DNA from: Xanthobacter aminoxidans
Lineage (GTDB): Bacteria > Pseudomonadota > Alphaproteobacteria > Rhizobiales > Xanthobacteraceae
Length of the DNA: 64,000 nt
Assembly: GCF_023571765.1 (NCBI RefSeq)
Contig: NZ_JAMJXC010000001.1
Coordinates: 1-64,000 of the forward strand
Reading direction: 5' to 3'
The position numbers and the translations under genes were made by a program. The notes below the pieces were generated by a model. It was not told where the DNA came from and did no database searches. It saw only the letters and a list, made by a program, of their open reading frames with translations. Positions 34,524 through 43,776 of the stretch are shown here, piece by piece (within the stretch, counting starts at the first letter, position 1; every line of letters starts with the position of its first letter).

Positions 34524-37058
34524 CTACTTGTTCAATCCGGTCGGCGCCGCAGCCTTGGCCGGGGCGGCCTCTGCGGCGGCGGGGGCGCCGTGAATGAGGC
34601 GGTCGATGCTTGCCGGCGCGCCGGCGGGCACACGGCCGGTTTCCACAAAGTCCACCACATCCTCGGCGAAGGCGACCGGCTCGTCCGTGTGGATGAAGTG
34701 GGCGGTGCCGGGATAGATCTTCACCTGCACGTCGCGCCCCGCCGTGTTCATGCGGCGCATGAAGGGCAGCACGAGCTGGCGGGAGAGATCGGTGAGCCCG
34801 TTGAAGGCGGTGCCGGGGATAAAGGGCTCCTTGTCGCCGAAGGCGAGGAAGATGGGCACCTTGATGTCGGTCAGCCGCTTGTAGAGGCTCTTGGGGTCCT
34901 TCTCCTGAAGCTCCGCCACCATGGCGTAGATGTCGAAGGTGAACACGTCCACCCACTGCTGCAGCTCGCGCGGATCACCCTTGATCATGCCGATGCGCTG
35001 GGCGGTGTGGAGGCGAGCATATTCGCTGTCGCGCAGGAAGTAGCCGTTGCGCTGGGGCGTCACAGCTCCGGTCACGGGATCGCGGCTGCGGAAGTGGTAG
35101 AAGTCGTCGATCTGCTGGGCGGTGAGGTTCTTCTCCCGCTCACGCAGGCCGGTCTGGTCCCACGCCTTTTTCCAGGCGTCGAAATCGTGGGCGAAGGCGG
35201 GATCGAACAGGTCGAGCTTCTTGCCCGGCGCGATCGTGACCTCGCGGGGATATTCCTCGAGGCCGGCCGGTGCTTCGAGGATCAGCTTGGTCACCGCCTC
35301 GGGCCAGGACAGGGCGTAGCCGAGCACAATCTGCCCGCCCATGGAATGGCCGAGATAGGCGGCCTTGGGAACCTTCAGCTGGTCCACCACCACCTCGTGC
35401 AGCACGTCGCGCATGTCCTGCAGGGTGCGGGCCGGGCTCTTGTCGAGGTTGCCGGGGCCGGACATGCCGTAATGGGGCATGTCCACGGCGATCACACGCA
35501 GGCCACGCTCCAGCGCGATGCGCATGATGTTGCCGTAGTGGCCGCCGAACGCGCCCTTGCCGTGGACGATGACCAGCACGTCGGGATTGGTCGCCGTACC
35601 GGCATATTCGTCCATGTAGCCGATGTCCCACTCGACACCGCGGCTGTCCTTCGCCTTGGTCTTCTTCACCGGGAAGGGATAGGTGACGAAGCTGTTCCAG
35701 AACGACTTGTCGGGTGTGATGTCGGCCGCGACCGAGGGCGTGCGGTAGGTCTTCGCCGCCATCTCGCGATTGCGGGTGAGGCGGGAGACGTCGCCGAGAA
35801 AGGCGGCCACGGTGGGATCGAACTGGCGATTCTTCAGGATGGGGAAGACGCCGTAATGGGCGACCGGGCTCTTCTCATGCACGAAGTCCGCGCCGGGCAC
35901 CTTCTCCACCGTGCGCTTGGCGCGGTCGAAGGTGAGCCACTGGTCGTTCTCGATGTGCATCACGAGGGTGCGCGCCTTGATGCGCTTCAGCTCGGCATTG
36001 ATGTTGTAGGTCTCGCCGGCACGGTTGCGCCACAGCAGGTCCACCGCATCGAACAGCAGCGAGCGGGCGGCGATGGAGGCGCCGGCCTGCGGGTTGGGCG
36101 GGTTCCAGTAGAAGACGTCCCGCTGCACCGTCGACCAGTCCTGCTGCGAGCGGTGCTGGAAGTCGAACCCGGTGAGGTTGAGGATCGACCAGCCGAAGGC
36201 GACGCCCTGATTGGGGTGCTTGTCCTTGGGGAGGTTGTAGTAATTGCCGCCCGTGGCGCGCCACTGGGGGTCGCTCTCGATGGCGGCTGACATGAGCTGG
36301 AAGGTCCAGTTGCCGACCGGGTCCTCGCCGTCCGACTGGCTGGTGCCGCCGATGGGCATCAGGCCGTCCATGAAGTCCGGATGCATCACGCCCCAGACAT
36401 AGGTCTGGGTGGCGCCCATGGAGACGCCGGTGACGAGCGAGGCGCGGGCGACCTTCAGGTGGTCGCGCAGCATCCGGTAATTGGCCTGCACCATGTCCTG
36501 GTAGCTGTATTGCGGAAACTTCTGCCCAAGCCCTTCCGAGGGCTTGCTGGTGCCCCACAGGCCGAGGGCGTCCACAAGCACGACGTAATACTGGTCGGTG
36601 TCGATGGGTTTGCCCGGCCCGATCACCGAGCCGCCGGAAAGGGCCGTGCCTTCCACCCACTGGGCGTACATGTCGGTGGCGTCGCCGGAATAGAAGGAAT
36701 TGATCACCACAGCGTTGGTGATCTCGCCGGCGGCGTTGCGCTTCGGGGTGCCGAGCGCGATGTAGGCTGTCTTCGCCGGGCCGGCGCCGAGGGATTCCAG
36801 CGTCGTGCCGCCTTCCCCGCCGTTCGTCCATTTGTCCGGGCTCGACAGGTCGTAGCGGCCGCCGATCCTGAAGTTGGCAACTTCGTAGAATTTCTTGAGC
36901 TGGCAAAGCCGCTGCTGCGAGCAGGTGCCGGTGAGGGGCGGTTGCGGCGCCTGAACAGCCTGGGCCGGTGCGGCCGGCGTCTGGGCATAGGCGGCAGGGG
37001 TGGTCACGGACAGGGCCGTCGCGGCGAGCGCGAGGCCCAAGGCTATGGCGTACCTCAT
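34524..37058 (-). CDS. Exported protein with two fused alpha/beta-hydrolase domains
   Basis: The 844-residue product has a signal peptide (MRYAIALGLALAATALSVTT, cleaved near AYA-Q) and so is periplasmic or outer-membrane associated. Residues about 60-440 look like a homoserine-acetyltransferase-like alpha/beta domain with nucleophile VTGVSMGATQ (Ser213), acid ENDQW near 372 and His401. Residues about 460-810 form a second hydrolase with IVHGKGAFGG, GHSMGGQIV (Ser572), FGDKEP (Asp742) and GTAHFIH (His787). Both domains keep plausible catalytic triads. The double-length arrangement is unusual. An alanine-rich tail ends the protein. It lies between a YegD-like gene and another hydrolase on the same strand. 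Substrate unknown. Confidence 0.85.
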   Translation of the reverse strand: MRYAIALGLALAATALSVTTPAAYAQTPAAPAQAVQAPQPPLTGTCSQQRLCQLKKFYEVANFRIGGRYDLSSPDKWTNGGEGGTTLESLGAGPAKTAYIALGTPKRNAAGEITNAVVINSFYSGDATDMYAQWVEGTALSGGSVIGPGKPIDTDQYYVVLVDALGLWGTSKPSEGLGQKFPQYSYQDMVQANYRMLRDHLKVARASLVTGVSMGATQTYVWGVMHPDFMDGLMPIGGTSQSDGEDPVGNWTFQLMSAAIESDPQWRATGGNYYNLPKDKHPNQGVAFGWSILNLTGFDFQHRSQQDWSTVQRDVFYWNPPNPQAGASIAARSLLFDAVDLLWRNRAGETYNINAELKRIKARTLVMHIENDQWLTFDRAKRTVEKVPGADFVHEKSPVAHYGVFPILKNRQFDPTVAAFLGDVSRLTRNREMAAKTYRTPSVAADITPDKSFWNSFVTYPFPVKKTKAKDSRGVEWDIGYMDEYAGTATNPDVLVIVHGKGAFGGHYGNIMRIALERGLRVIAVDMPHYGMSGPGNLDKSPARTLQDMRDVLHEVVVDQLKVPKAAYLGHSMGGQIVLGYALSWPEAVTKLILEAPAGLEEYPREVTIAPGKKLDLFDPAFAHDFDAWKKAWDQTGLREREKNLTAQQIDDFYHFRSRDPVTGAVTPQRNGYFLRDSEYARLHTAQRIGMIKGDPRELQQWVDVFTFDIYAMVAELQEKDPKSLYKRLTDIKVPIFLAFGDKEPFIPGTAFNGLTDLSRQLVLPFMRRMNTAGRDVQVKIYPGTAHFIHTDEPVAFAEDVVDFVETGRVPAGAPASIDRLIHGAPAAAEAAPAKAAAPTGLNK

Positions 37059-37180
37059 GTTTCCTCCTGCGGCCGGTCTTTGTCATTGCCGCCGTCCGGA
37101 GGAGAGAACAGCATGCCCGCGCGTCCAAGGGAAGCATGGCCGATGGGAGGATGCGCGCAACCTGTGGGCGGCGCGAACCC

Positions 37181-38431
37181 TTAGCCGCCGTAGCGCCGCG
37201 CCGCCTCGATGGCGAGACCGGTGCCCACCGATCCGAAGGTGTCGCCCTCGATCACCCGGGCCTGAGGGACGCAGGCGCAGATGGCCGCGCGTACATGGGC
37301 GAGGCGGGTCGAGCCGCCGGTCAGGAACAGGGCATCGATGGCGTCCGCCGTCAGTCCGGCGGCGGAGAGGCAGGACGAGATCCGCCCGGCGATTCGCTCG
37401 GCGAGGAGCCCGGTGTGAGCGATGAGGTCGTCATGGGAAATGCCGACCGAAAGCCCGGCCTCCAGCACGGCGAGATCGAGTTCCGTGGCGCCCTCCTCGG
37501 CGACGCGGATCTTGGCCGCCTCCACGTCGAGCGCGAGGCCGTGACCGCGCTCTTCTTCGACGGCGCGGGCGAGGCGCGAGACCAGCTCCGGCTGCGCCGC
37601 CGCGCGTTCCAGCTCGCGGATGGAGCGCGCGGTGCGCCCGTCATAGAGCCGGTTGATGGCGGACCATGTGGCGAGGTCGTGATAGAGCGCCGCCGGCATG
37701 GCGAGGCCCTTGCGCTTCAGCGGGCTGCCATGGCCCAGCAGGGGCATCACCACGGCCAGCGACAGGTGCCGGTCGAAATCCGTGCCGCCGATACGCACGC
37801 CCTCGTTGGCGAGGATGTCGGAGGCGCGGTCGGCGCAATTCTGGTGCCCGCGATCAATGCGCACGATGGAGAAGTCCGAGGTGCCGCCGCCGATGTCGGC
37901 GATCAGCGCCAGCTCCTCGCCGGCCACCTGCCGCTCATAGTCGAGGCTGGCGGCGATGGGCTCGAACTGGAAGGAGAGGGCGCTGAAGCCGATGTCGCGG
38001 GCGATGGAGCCCAGCGTCTCCTCGGCGCGCTTGTCGCCGTCCGGATCGCCATCGACGAAATGCACCGGCCGGCCGAGGACGACCTCGCGCAGCGGCCCGT
38101 TGGCCCCGGCCTCGCCGCGCGCCTTTACCTCGGCGAGGAACTCCCCGATGACGCCCTTGAAGCCGAGCCGGCGACGGCCGACCGGCGTCGTCTCCTCGAT
38201 GAGGGACGTGCCGAGCACGGATTTCAGGGCGCGCATCAGGCGGCCCTGCTCGCCGCCCACATAGGCGGCCATGGCGGCGCGGCCCACCAGTGGCGTGCCG
38301 TTCCAGGGAAAGAAGATGGCGCTCGGCAGGGTGTCGGACGCGCCCTCCAGCCGCGCGAGGCGCGGGCCGTTGGATCCGTTCAGGCCGAGGGTCGTGTTGG
38401 AGGTGCCGAAATCGAGGCCGCAGGCGGTCAT
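37181..38431 (-). CDS. yegD: Hsp70-family chaperone-like protein (YegD-like)
   Basis: This 416-residue protein is the nucleotide-binding half of an Hsp70: it starts with GLDFGTSNTTLGL (phosphate 1), has IADIGGGTSDFSIVRID (phosphate 2) and LTGGSTRLAHVRAAI (adenosine loop), and lacks the substrate-binding domain and lid of DnaK. This matches YegD-type proteins. No signal peptide, so it is cytoplasmic. E. coli YegD has no clear role beyond a possible ATPase/chaperone activity. It stands between the outer-membrane protein and the double hydrolase on the same strand, with 122 bases to the latter. No link between them can be stated. Confidence 0.9.
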   Translation of the reverse strand: MTACGLDFGTSNTTLGLNGSNGPRLARLEGASDTLPSAIFFPWNGTPLVGRAAMAAYVGGEQGRLMRALKSVLGTSLIEETTPVGRRRLGFKGVIGEFLAEVKARGEAGANGPLREVVLGRPVHFVDGDPDGDKRAEETLGSIARDIGFSALSFQFEPIAASLDYERQVAGEELALIADIGGGTSDFSIVRIDRGHQNCADRASDILANEGVRIGGTDFDRHLSLAVVMPLLGHGSPLKRKGLAMPAALYHDLATWSAINRLYDGRTARSIRELERAAAQPELVSRLARAVEEERGHGLALDVEAAKIRVAEEGATELDLAVLEAGLSVGISHDDLIAHTGLLAERIAGRISSCLSAAGLTADAIDALFLTGGSTRLAHVRAAICACVPQARVIEGDTFGSVGTGLAIEAARRYGG

Positions 38432-38554
38432 CGGGCCTCCTTGCCGTATGCGGGTGCGGAAGGCCGGGCTAGCTAGACCAAGTCTCGCTGCAGCGCAAGA
38501 GAAAGCGCAGCCAGTGCCCGGGCGACTGCCGTCGCCCGGGCACTGTGAGGGTGC

Positions 38555-39463
38555 TCAGAAGTGGTAGCCGATGCTCATGAACGGCCCATGCATGGTGGTG
38601 TTGTAGCGGAAGTCGCGGGTGGGCGAGGTGATGGATTCATAGTCGGTGTAGAGGGCCCGATAGCCGAGCGCCGTCGACCAGGATTCATTCCAGTTGTAGC
38701 CCACCGCCACGAGGCCTTGCGCCGAGAGCTTGGAGCTCGCCGGCAATCCGAAGCCGCCGACGTCCGCAAGCGCGTTCAGGAACCACTGCTTGTTGAGCTT
38801 CCATTGCAGCGCCAGGCCGAAGGTCGGGTCGAGCCAGTCCTTGGAGTCAGATTCGGAAAAGGCGAAGGGCACGAAGATGGAGCTGAGGGAGGTGTTGGCC
38901 GACAGACGCTGATAGCGGAAGCCGGCGGTTGCGGAGAGGTCGAAATCAGCGTCCCCCACCGGCAGCCGGTAGCCGGCGGCGCCGGACAGGATGAACAGGC
39001 GCTGGGAGAAATCGACGAGGGGCTGGCCGGCGGTCGACAGGTTCTTGCTGGTGCCGAGCTGCGACCAGAACACGTCGGCGAACAGGGTCCAGTTGTCCTT
39101 CTTGGCGATGAAGTTGCCCATCACCGCACCCTGGAAGTTCTGCATCACGTCGCCGAAGGTGATGTCCACCGGAATGGCCGGGAGGCGGCGGATGCCGATG
39201 TTGCCGTCGATGCCGGTCGCCCACAGGTACAAGGTGGCCTGATACTGCCAGCCGGACGCCGCCTGAGGTTGAGGAGCGGGCGCCGCGCTGAGGTCCGCAG
39301 CGTGGGCAGGACGCGCAGGTGCCATCGCCAGCATCGCGCCCGCGACCAGCATGGCGAGCGCGGCGCGCAATCCCACTCGCGCCCCCCGGCGCGTGCGAGC
39401 TGTGCCGTCTGACCCGGCCGAGCGGTGTGCGGCCGTTGTTTCGAACTGATGCCCCCGGACCAT
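38555..39463 (-). CDS. Putative outer-membrane beta-barrel protein
   Basis: This 302-residue protein has a signal-like segment (VGLRAALAMLVAGAMLAMAP, cleavage near AHAA), alternating amphipathic strands and a terminal SIGYHF ending in Phe, as in outer-membrane barrels. I recognise no named porin family, though it resembles conserved hypothetical barrels of about 240 residues. Start: ATG 39463 has GGGGGAATT before it; GTG 39376 also has a G-rich site and would give a shorter N-terminus before the signal. It is divergent from the AraC-type gene at 39866 across 402 bases, which could regulate it. Substrate unknown. Confidence 0.7.
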   Translation of the reverse strand: MVRGHQFETTAAHRSAGSDGTARTRRGARVGLRAALAMLVAGAMLAMAPARPAHAADLSAAPAPQPQAASGWQYQATLYLWATGIDGNIGIRRLPAIPVDITFGDVMQNFQGAVMGNFIAKKDNWTLFADVFWSQLGTSKNLSTAGQPLVDFSQRLFILSGAAGYRLPVGDADFDLSATAGFRYQRLSANTSLSSIFVPFAFSESDSKDWLDPTFGLALQWKLNKQWFLNALADVGGFGLPASSKLSAQGLVAVGYNWNESWSTALGYRALYTDYESITSPTRDFRYNTTMHGPFMSIGYHF

Positions 39464-39865
39464 AATTCCCCCGTCTTGAGCCGGCGCCGTCCTGGGGCGC
39501 CCCGCCGGGTCTTGTCATGCGCCGGCCGCGCCATCCTAGCGCAGCCGCGGGGGCGGAACTGCCCCGCCCACGCTATTCCCGGCCGGGTGTGGCCACGCAG
39601 CAACGGCAGAGTGGGCTTGCGCAAGGGTATTTCTGATGGAATGCGGGTTTTCACGTGCGTCCTTGCAATCATTGACGTTTCGTAACAGGGCCTCCGTTCG
39701 CGCGGGTGTGAAGCCAAGTCCTCACGCCGTGCGGGTTTTGATCTTGCGCGCCACGGTGAAAGCGTGTGAACAGGCTCTGTTACTGTCCAGCTTGAGCGGT
39801 GGCCGCTACGTCGGGTCGCCGTAAGCCAAGCCGGTCGAGAAAGAGATTGGAAGACGAGGGCACCC
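39464..39865. promoter_or_regulatory. Divergent intergenic region between the barrel gene and AraC-type regulator
   Basis: These 402 bases carry no convincing coding frame. A perfect inverted repeat AACAG-GCT-CTGTT lies at 39769-39781, about 85 bases before the AraC-type start. A second element TAACAGGGCC at 39683-39692 is nearly the reverse complement of GGCTCTGTTA at 39773-39782. These could be binding sites of the AraC-type regulator or of another factor. The gene start is preceded by GAAGACGAGGGCACCC. Nothing else is recognised. Confidence 0.35.
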
Positions 39866-40906
39866 GTGACCACGACACTGCCTCTGGTGCGCGCCGCGGC
39901 CATCGCGCCGCTCATGGTCTGGCTGCGCGATAGCGGTTACTCGCTCGACCAGATGCTGCTCGACGCCGGGCTGCCGGCCGGGCTGATCGAGGACCGTGAC
40001 CGTCCGATCCCGCTCATGGCCGGAATCCGCCTGCTGATGGAGGTCGTGGGGCGTGAGGGGCATGATGTGCCCTGCCGGATGGTCGCCCATGCCGGGATCG
40101 AGGAGCTCGGTTTTCTGGGCCAGATCGTCATGACCTCCCGCACACCGCGGGAGGCTTTCATCAAGGTGGCGCGCGCCTATCTGCACCACGGCTCCCACGA
40201 GCTGTTCACCCTGACGCCCGATCCCGGCGGCGGCGCGGTACGCCACGCCTTTCGCGTGCCCGTGGATGCCGAGCACCTGTCCTTCGTGCACCAGTATGTG
40301 GCCGCATTGATCCGCACCGTGGCCCTGCGCACGGGCCATGAGGGTCCGCTGATCGAGCGGATGGAACTGACGCCTCACCCGCGCCACGGGGTTGAGGGCA
40401 TGAGCGCCCAGTTCGGCTGCGAGGTGGTCCCGGCGGCGAACCGCACCGTGACCATGGTCTTCTCCGATGCGGTGCTCGACCGACCTTATGTGAACGGGCG
40501 GCAGGTTGCCGACGTTGCCGTCCCCGCAGGTTCTGCGGTGATCCGCGGCGACGGCACGCTGGCCGGCTCCATCACCACCATCCTGCCAGCCCTCATGGAA
40601 GCCGGCACCGAGCCGAGCCTCGCCTGCATCGCCGAACTCGCGTTCATGAGCCGGCGCACCCTGCAACGCCGGCTGGCCGCCGAGGGGGCCAGCCTGTCCG
40701 AGCTGATCGACAAGGTGCGCGCCGAGCAGGCCATCGCCCGCCTCACCGCCACTGGCAGCGCCATTCGGACCGTGGCGGCGGAGGTGGGATACGGCTCCAA
40801 CGCCAGTTTCAGCCGCGCCATCCGGCGCTGGACGAGCACTTCACCGAGTCGCCTGCGGCGCAGCGCGCTCGGCGGGAGGACGGACACCGGCAACGAGGCC
40901 GAGTAG
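39866..40906 (+). CDS. AraC-family regulator (OruR-like, arabinose_bd domain)
   Basis: The 346-residue regulator starts at GTG 39866 (TTTLPLVRAAAIAPLMVWLR). It has a ligand-sensing domain (about 20-210) and the AraC DNA-binding domain at about 240-335 with SLACIAELAFMSRRTLQRRL and IRTVAAEVGYGSNASFSRAI. It is divergent from the barrel gene and converges on the MerR gene with a three-base gap. It is a paralogue-like relative of the regulator at 32340-33377, which may suggest a shared recent origin or two related signals. Effector unknown. Confidence 0.87.
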   Translation: MTTTLPLVRAAAIAPLMVWLRDSGYSLDQMLLDAGLPAGLIEDRDRPIPLMAGIRLLMEVVGREGHDVPCRMVAHAGIEELGFLGQIVMTSRTPREAFIKVARAYLHHGSHELFTLTPDPGGGAVRHAFRVPVDAEHLSFVHQYVAALIRTVALRTGHEGPLIERMELTPHPRHGVEGMSAQFGCEVVPAANRTVTMVFSDAVLDRPYVNGRQVADVAVPAGSAVIRGDGTLAGSITTILPALMEAGTEPSLACIAELAFMSRRTLQRRLAAEGASLSELIDKVRAEQAIARLTATGSAIRTVAAEVGYGSNASFSRAIRRWTSTSPSRLRRSALGGRTDTGNEAE

Positions 40907-40909
40907 TCG

Positions 40910-41413
40910 CTAGCGTCGCCCCTTTGTCCTCGCGTGCACTTGCGTGGCCGGGTGGGGAGCCGTGTCGCGGGAGGTCTCGATGTCGCGGTGGAAGCTGCAC
41001 CGACCATGGTCGGCAAGCGTCTCGATGACGCGGCATTCGGCGACTTGGCCGTGGGCGCAGGCCTGCACCATCTGCTCCAGCTCCGCTTCCAGCGCCCTCA
41101 GGGAGGAGATGCGCCGACGCACCTCGTCGAGGCGAGCGCCGGCGATGGCATCGGCCTCGGCGCAGGGCTGGTCGGGGCGATCCTGCAAGGTCAGCAGCGT
41201 GCGGATGGCATCAAGGCCGAAGCCCAGCTCGCGGGCATGGCGGATGAAGGCGAGGCGCTTCACCTGCGCATCGTCATAGAGCCGGCGGTTGCCCTCGCTG
41301 CGCGGCAGGTGCGGCAGCAGGCCGGTCTCCTCGTAGAAGCGGATGGTGGGCACCTTCACGCCGCTGATACGGGCGGCTTCGCCGATTGTGAGGTGCGCCT
41401 GCACCGGAGCCAT
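40910..41413 (-). CDS. MerR-family heavy-metal regulator (ZntR/CadR/PbrR-like)
   Basis: The 167-residue regulator has the MerR winged helix (LTIGEAARISGVKVPTIRFY EETGLLP with a split for length) and a dimer coiled-coil. Cysteines at about 84 (DQPCAEAD), 119 and 127 (CAHGQVAEC) and 139 match the metal site pattern of Zn/Cd/Pb sensors, where C-x8-C near 112-119 is diagnostic. It is divergent from the P-type ATPase gene, and the promoter between them has a 19-base spacer with the CTCTAG-TTA-CTAGAG palindrome. So it should twist the promoter on metal binding and switch on the exporter. Exact metal preference is not determined. Confidence 0.93.
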   Translation of the reverse strand: MAPVQAHLTIGEAARISGVKVPTIRFYEETGLLPHLPRSEGNRRLYDDAQVKRLAFIRHARELGFGLDAIRTLLTLQDRPDQPCAEADAIAGARLDEVRRRISSLRALEAELEQMVQACAHGQVAECRVIETLADHGRCSFHRDIETSRDTAPHPATQVHARTKGRR

Positions 41414-41419
41414 GGGGGT

Positions 41420-41450
41420 TGCTCCTCTAGTTACTAGAGCATTTAGGCTG
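41420..41450 (+). promoter_or_regulatory. MerR-type metal-responsive promoter of the P-type ATPase gene
   Basis: A -35-like TTGCTC (41420-41425) and a -10-like TAGGCT (41445-41450) are separated by 19 bases rather than 17. The palindrome CTCTAGTTACTAGAG (41426-41440, arms CTCTAG and CTAGAG) fills the spacer. Overlong spacers with a palindrome are the hallmark of MerR-activated promoters. The ATG of the ATPase follows 29 bases after the -10. The assignment of the hexamers is by eye. Confidence 0.85.
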
Positions 41451-41478
41451 CCACCATGACCAAAGGAAAGGCGGCATC

Positions 41479-43767
41479 ATGACAGCCGGGCAGGTTCAGA
41501 CTCGCTATCGCGTCTCAGGCATGGATTGCGCATCCTGCGCAGCGAAGATCGAGGCCGTGGCAAGCCGTCTGGACGGAGTGGCGGAGGCGAGCGTGTCCGT
41601 GGCGGCGGCGACCTTGGTCGTGCGGCACGATTCCGGTGCCGATCTCTCGGCCTTGCCGGCGCGGCTGAAGCCCATGGGTTATGGCCTCGCCCTCGCGAAC
41701 GCCGAGCCGGCCCGCACGTCCGCTCCCGCCGAGGCGCACGAGGCGTGCTGCGATCATGATCATGGTGCCCATGGGGGCCATGACCATGGCGGGCATGATC
41801 ACGCGGATCATCCCCACGAGGGGCACGACCATTCCAGCCATCCTCCGGATCGGGATGCGCCTGCCGCCGGCCACGATCACGCCCATGGTGCGGAACCGGG
41901 GGAGGGCGGGTTCTGGTCCAACGGCAAGGCGCGACTGACCCTTGCCAGCGGTGCCGCCTTCGCGGCGGCCTTCCTGGCCGGCCTCATCCTGCCGCAGGTT
42001 CAGACACCCCTGTTCATCGCCGCGATGCTGGTCGGCCTCGTGCCCATCGCCCGCCGTGCGTTCGCAGCCGCAGCGGTCGGCATGCCCTTCACCATCGAAA
42101 CGCTGATGACCATCGCGGCCGTGGGCGCGGTCATCATTGGTGCGGCGGAGGAAGCTGCGGCCGTCGTGTTCCTCTTCCTTGTCGGCGAACTGCTGGAAGG
42201 CTTCGCCGCCGGCCGGGCGCGCGATGGCATCAAGGCGCTCGCGGCCCTGGTGCCGAAGACGGCGCTGGTGGCGCGGGGTGGCGACTTCGTGGAAGTGCCG
42301 GCGGCGCAGCTCGCCGTGGGGGATACCATCCTCGTGCGTCCGGGCGACCGCATCGCGGCCGATGGCGAGGTCGTCGCGGGAGAGGGCGGGATCGACGAGA
42401 GCATGGTCACCGGCGAGAGCGCGCCCGTGACCAAGGGCGTCGGCGCGGGTGTATTCGCTGGCACCGTCAACGGCGATGCGGCGCTCACCGTGCGCGTCAC
42501 TGCGACGGCCGAGGACAATACCATCGCTCGCGTGGTGAAGCTGGTGGAGGAGGCTCAGGAGGCGCGCGCGCCCACCGAGCGGCTCATCGACCGCTTCTCG
42601 CGGATCTACACCCCCGCCGTCGTGGTCATCGGCGCGCTGGTGGCGACCGTCCCGCCGCTGCTGTTGGGCGGCGGCTGGGGCGAATGGGTCTACAAGGGCC
42701 TCGCCATCCTGCTCATCGGCTGCCCGTGCGCGCTGGTCATCTCGACCCCCGCGGCCATCGCCTCGGGCCTGTCCGCCGGCGCGCGCCGCGGGCTGCTCCT
42801 GAAGGGGGGCGCGGTGCTGGAGACGGCGGGCAAGGTCACTGTGGTCTGTCTCGACAAGACCGGCACCCTGACCGAGGGACGGCCGAATGTGACGGACGTG
42901 ATCGGCCTCGCGCTGCCCGAAACGGAGGTGCTGCGCCTTGCTGCCGCTCTGGAGGGCGGATCGAGCCATCCCTTGGCGAAGGCCATCCTCGACCGTGCTG
43001 CCGCCGATGGCCTCTCCATTCCCGCCGCGAGCGAGGGTCGTGCGCTGGGCGGCAAGGGGGTGACGGGGATCGTTGAGGGGCGCGAGGTGTTCCTCGGCTC
43101 CGTCGCGGCAGGGGCTGCGCGGGTGGCGCTCGAACCGCAGACGGAAGAGCGCCTCGCAGGGCTGAGCGACGAGGGCAAGACCGTGTCCCTCGTCATCGTC
43201 GGCGATGTGCTCGCGGGCGCCATCGCCATGCGCGACGAGCCGCGCGCGGATGCGGCGGCGGGGCTCGCGGCGCTGAAGGAACGCGGGCTGCGCACGATGA
43301 TGCTGACGGGCGACAACGCCCGAACCGCCGCCGTCATCGGCCGCGCGCTCGGCATTGAGGTGCGCGCCGGGCTTCTGCCGGAGGACAAGCAGCGCATCGT
43401 CTCCGAGCTGAAGCGGCAGGGTGAGGTCGTCGCCAAGGTGGGCGACGGCATCAATGATGCGCCGGCGCTGGCTGCGGCTGATATCGGCATCGCCATGGGC
43501 GGCGGCACCGACGTGGCGCTGGAGACGGCGGATGCCGCCGTGCTGCATGGCCGCGTCCGGGATATCGCCGGTATGATCGACCTGTCCCGGCGGACCATGC
43601 GCAACATCCGCCAGAACATCGGCCTCTCGCTGGGGCTGAAGGCGGTGTTCCTCGTCACCACCGTCGCCGGCATCACCGGCCTGTGGCCGGCCATCCTCGC
43701 CGACACCGGCGCGACCGTGCTCGTGACTGCCAACGCGCTGCGGCTGCTGCGGCGGACAGGGGAGTGA
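41479..43767 (+). CDS. zntA: P1B-type Zn/Cd/Pb-exporting ATPase (ZntA/CadA-like)
   Basis: The 762-residue inner-membrane pump exports heavy-metal ions. It has an N-terminal HMA domain with GMDCASC (14-20), a His-rich linker of about 50 residues (88-137, repeated HDH/GHDH units), the transport motif CPC (415-417), phosphorylation site DKTGT (Asp459), the SSHPLA nucleotide motif (His497) and GDGINDAPA. CPC with HMA and the His-rich linker favours Zn, Cd or Pb over copper. It is divergent from the MerR gene and driven by a MerR-type promoter. No other export genes are nearby. Confidence 0.95.
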   Translation: MTAGQVQTRYRVSGMDCASCAAKIEAVASRLDGVAEASVSVAAATLVVRHDSGADLSALPARLKPMGYGLALANAEPARTSAPAEAHEACCDHDHGAHGGHDHGGHDHADHPHEGHDHSSHPPDRDAPAAGHDHAHGAEPGEGGFWSNGKARLTLASGAAFAAAFLAGLILPQVQTPLFIAAMLVGLVPIARRAFAAAAVGMPFTIETLMTIAAVGAVIIGAAEEAAAVVFLFLVGELLEGFAAGRARDGIKALAALVPKTALVARGGDFVEVPAAQLAVGDTILVRPGDRIAADGEVVAGEGGIDESMVTGESAPVTKGVGAGVFAGTVNGDAALTVRVTATAEDNTIARVVKLVEEAQEARAPTERLIDRFSRIYTPAVVVIGALVATVPPLLLGGGWGEWVYKGLAILLIGCPCALVISTPAAIASGLSAGARRGLLLKGGAVLETAGKVTVVCLDKTGTLTEGRPNVTDVIGLALPETEVLRLAAALEGGSSHPLAKAILDRAAADGLSIPAASEGRALGGKGVTGIVEGREVFLGSVAAGAARVALEPQTEERLAGLSDEGKTVSLVIVGDVLAGAIAMRDEPRADAAAGLAALKERGLRTMMLTGDNARTAAVIGRALGIEVRAGLLPEDKQRIVSELKRQGEVVAKVGDGINDAPALAAADIGIAMGGGTDVALETADAAVLHGRVRDIAGMIDLSRRTMRNIRQNIGLSLGLKAVFLVTTVAGITGLWPAILADTGATVLVTANALRLLRRTGE

Positions 43768-43776
43768 TCCCCCGTC

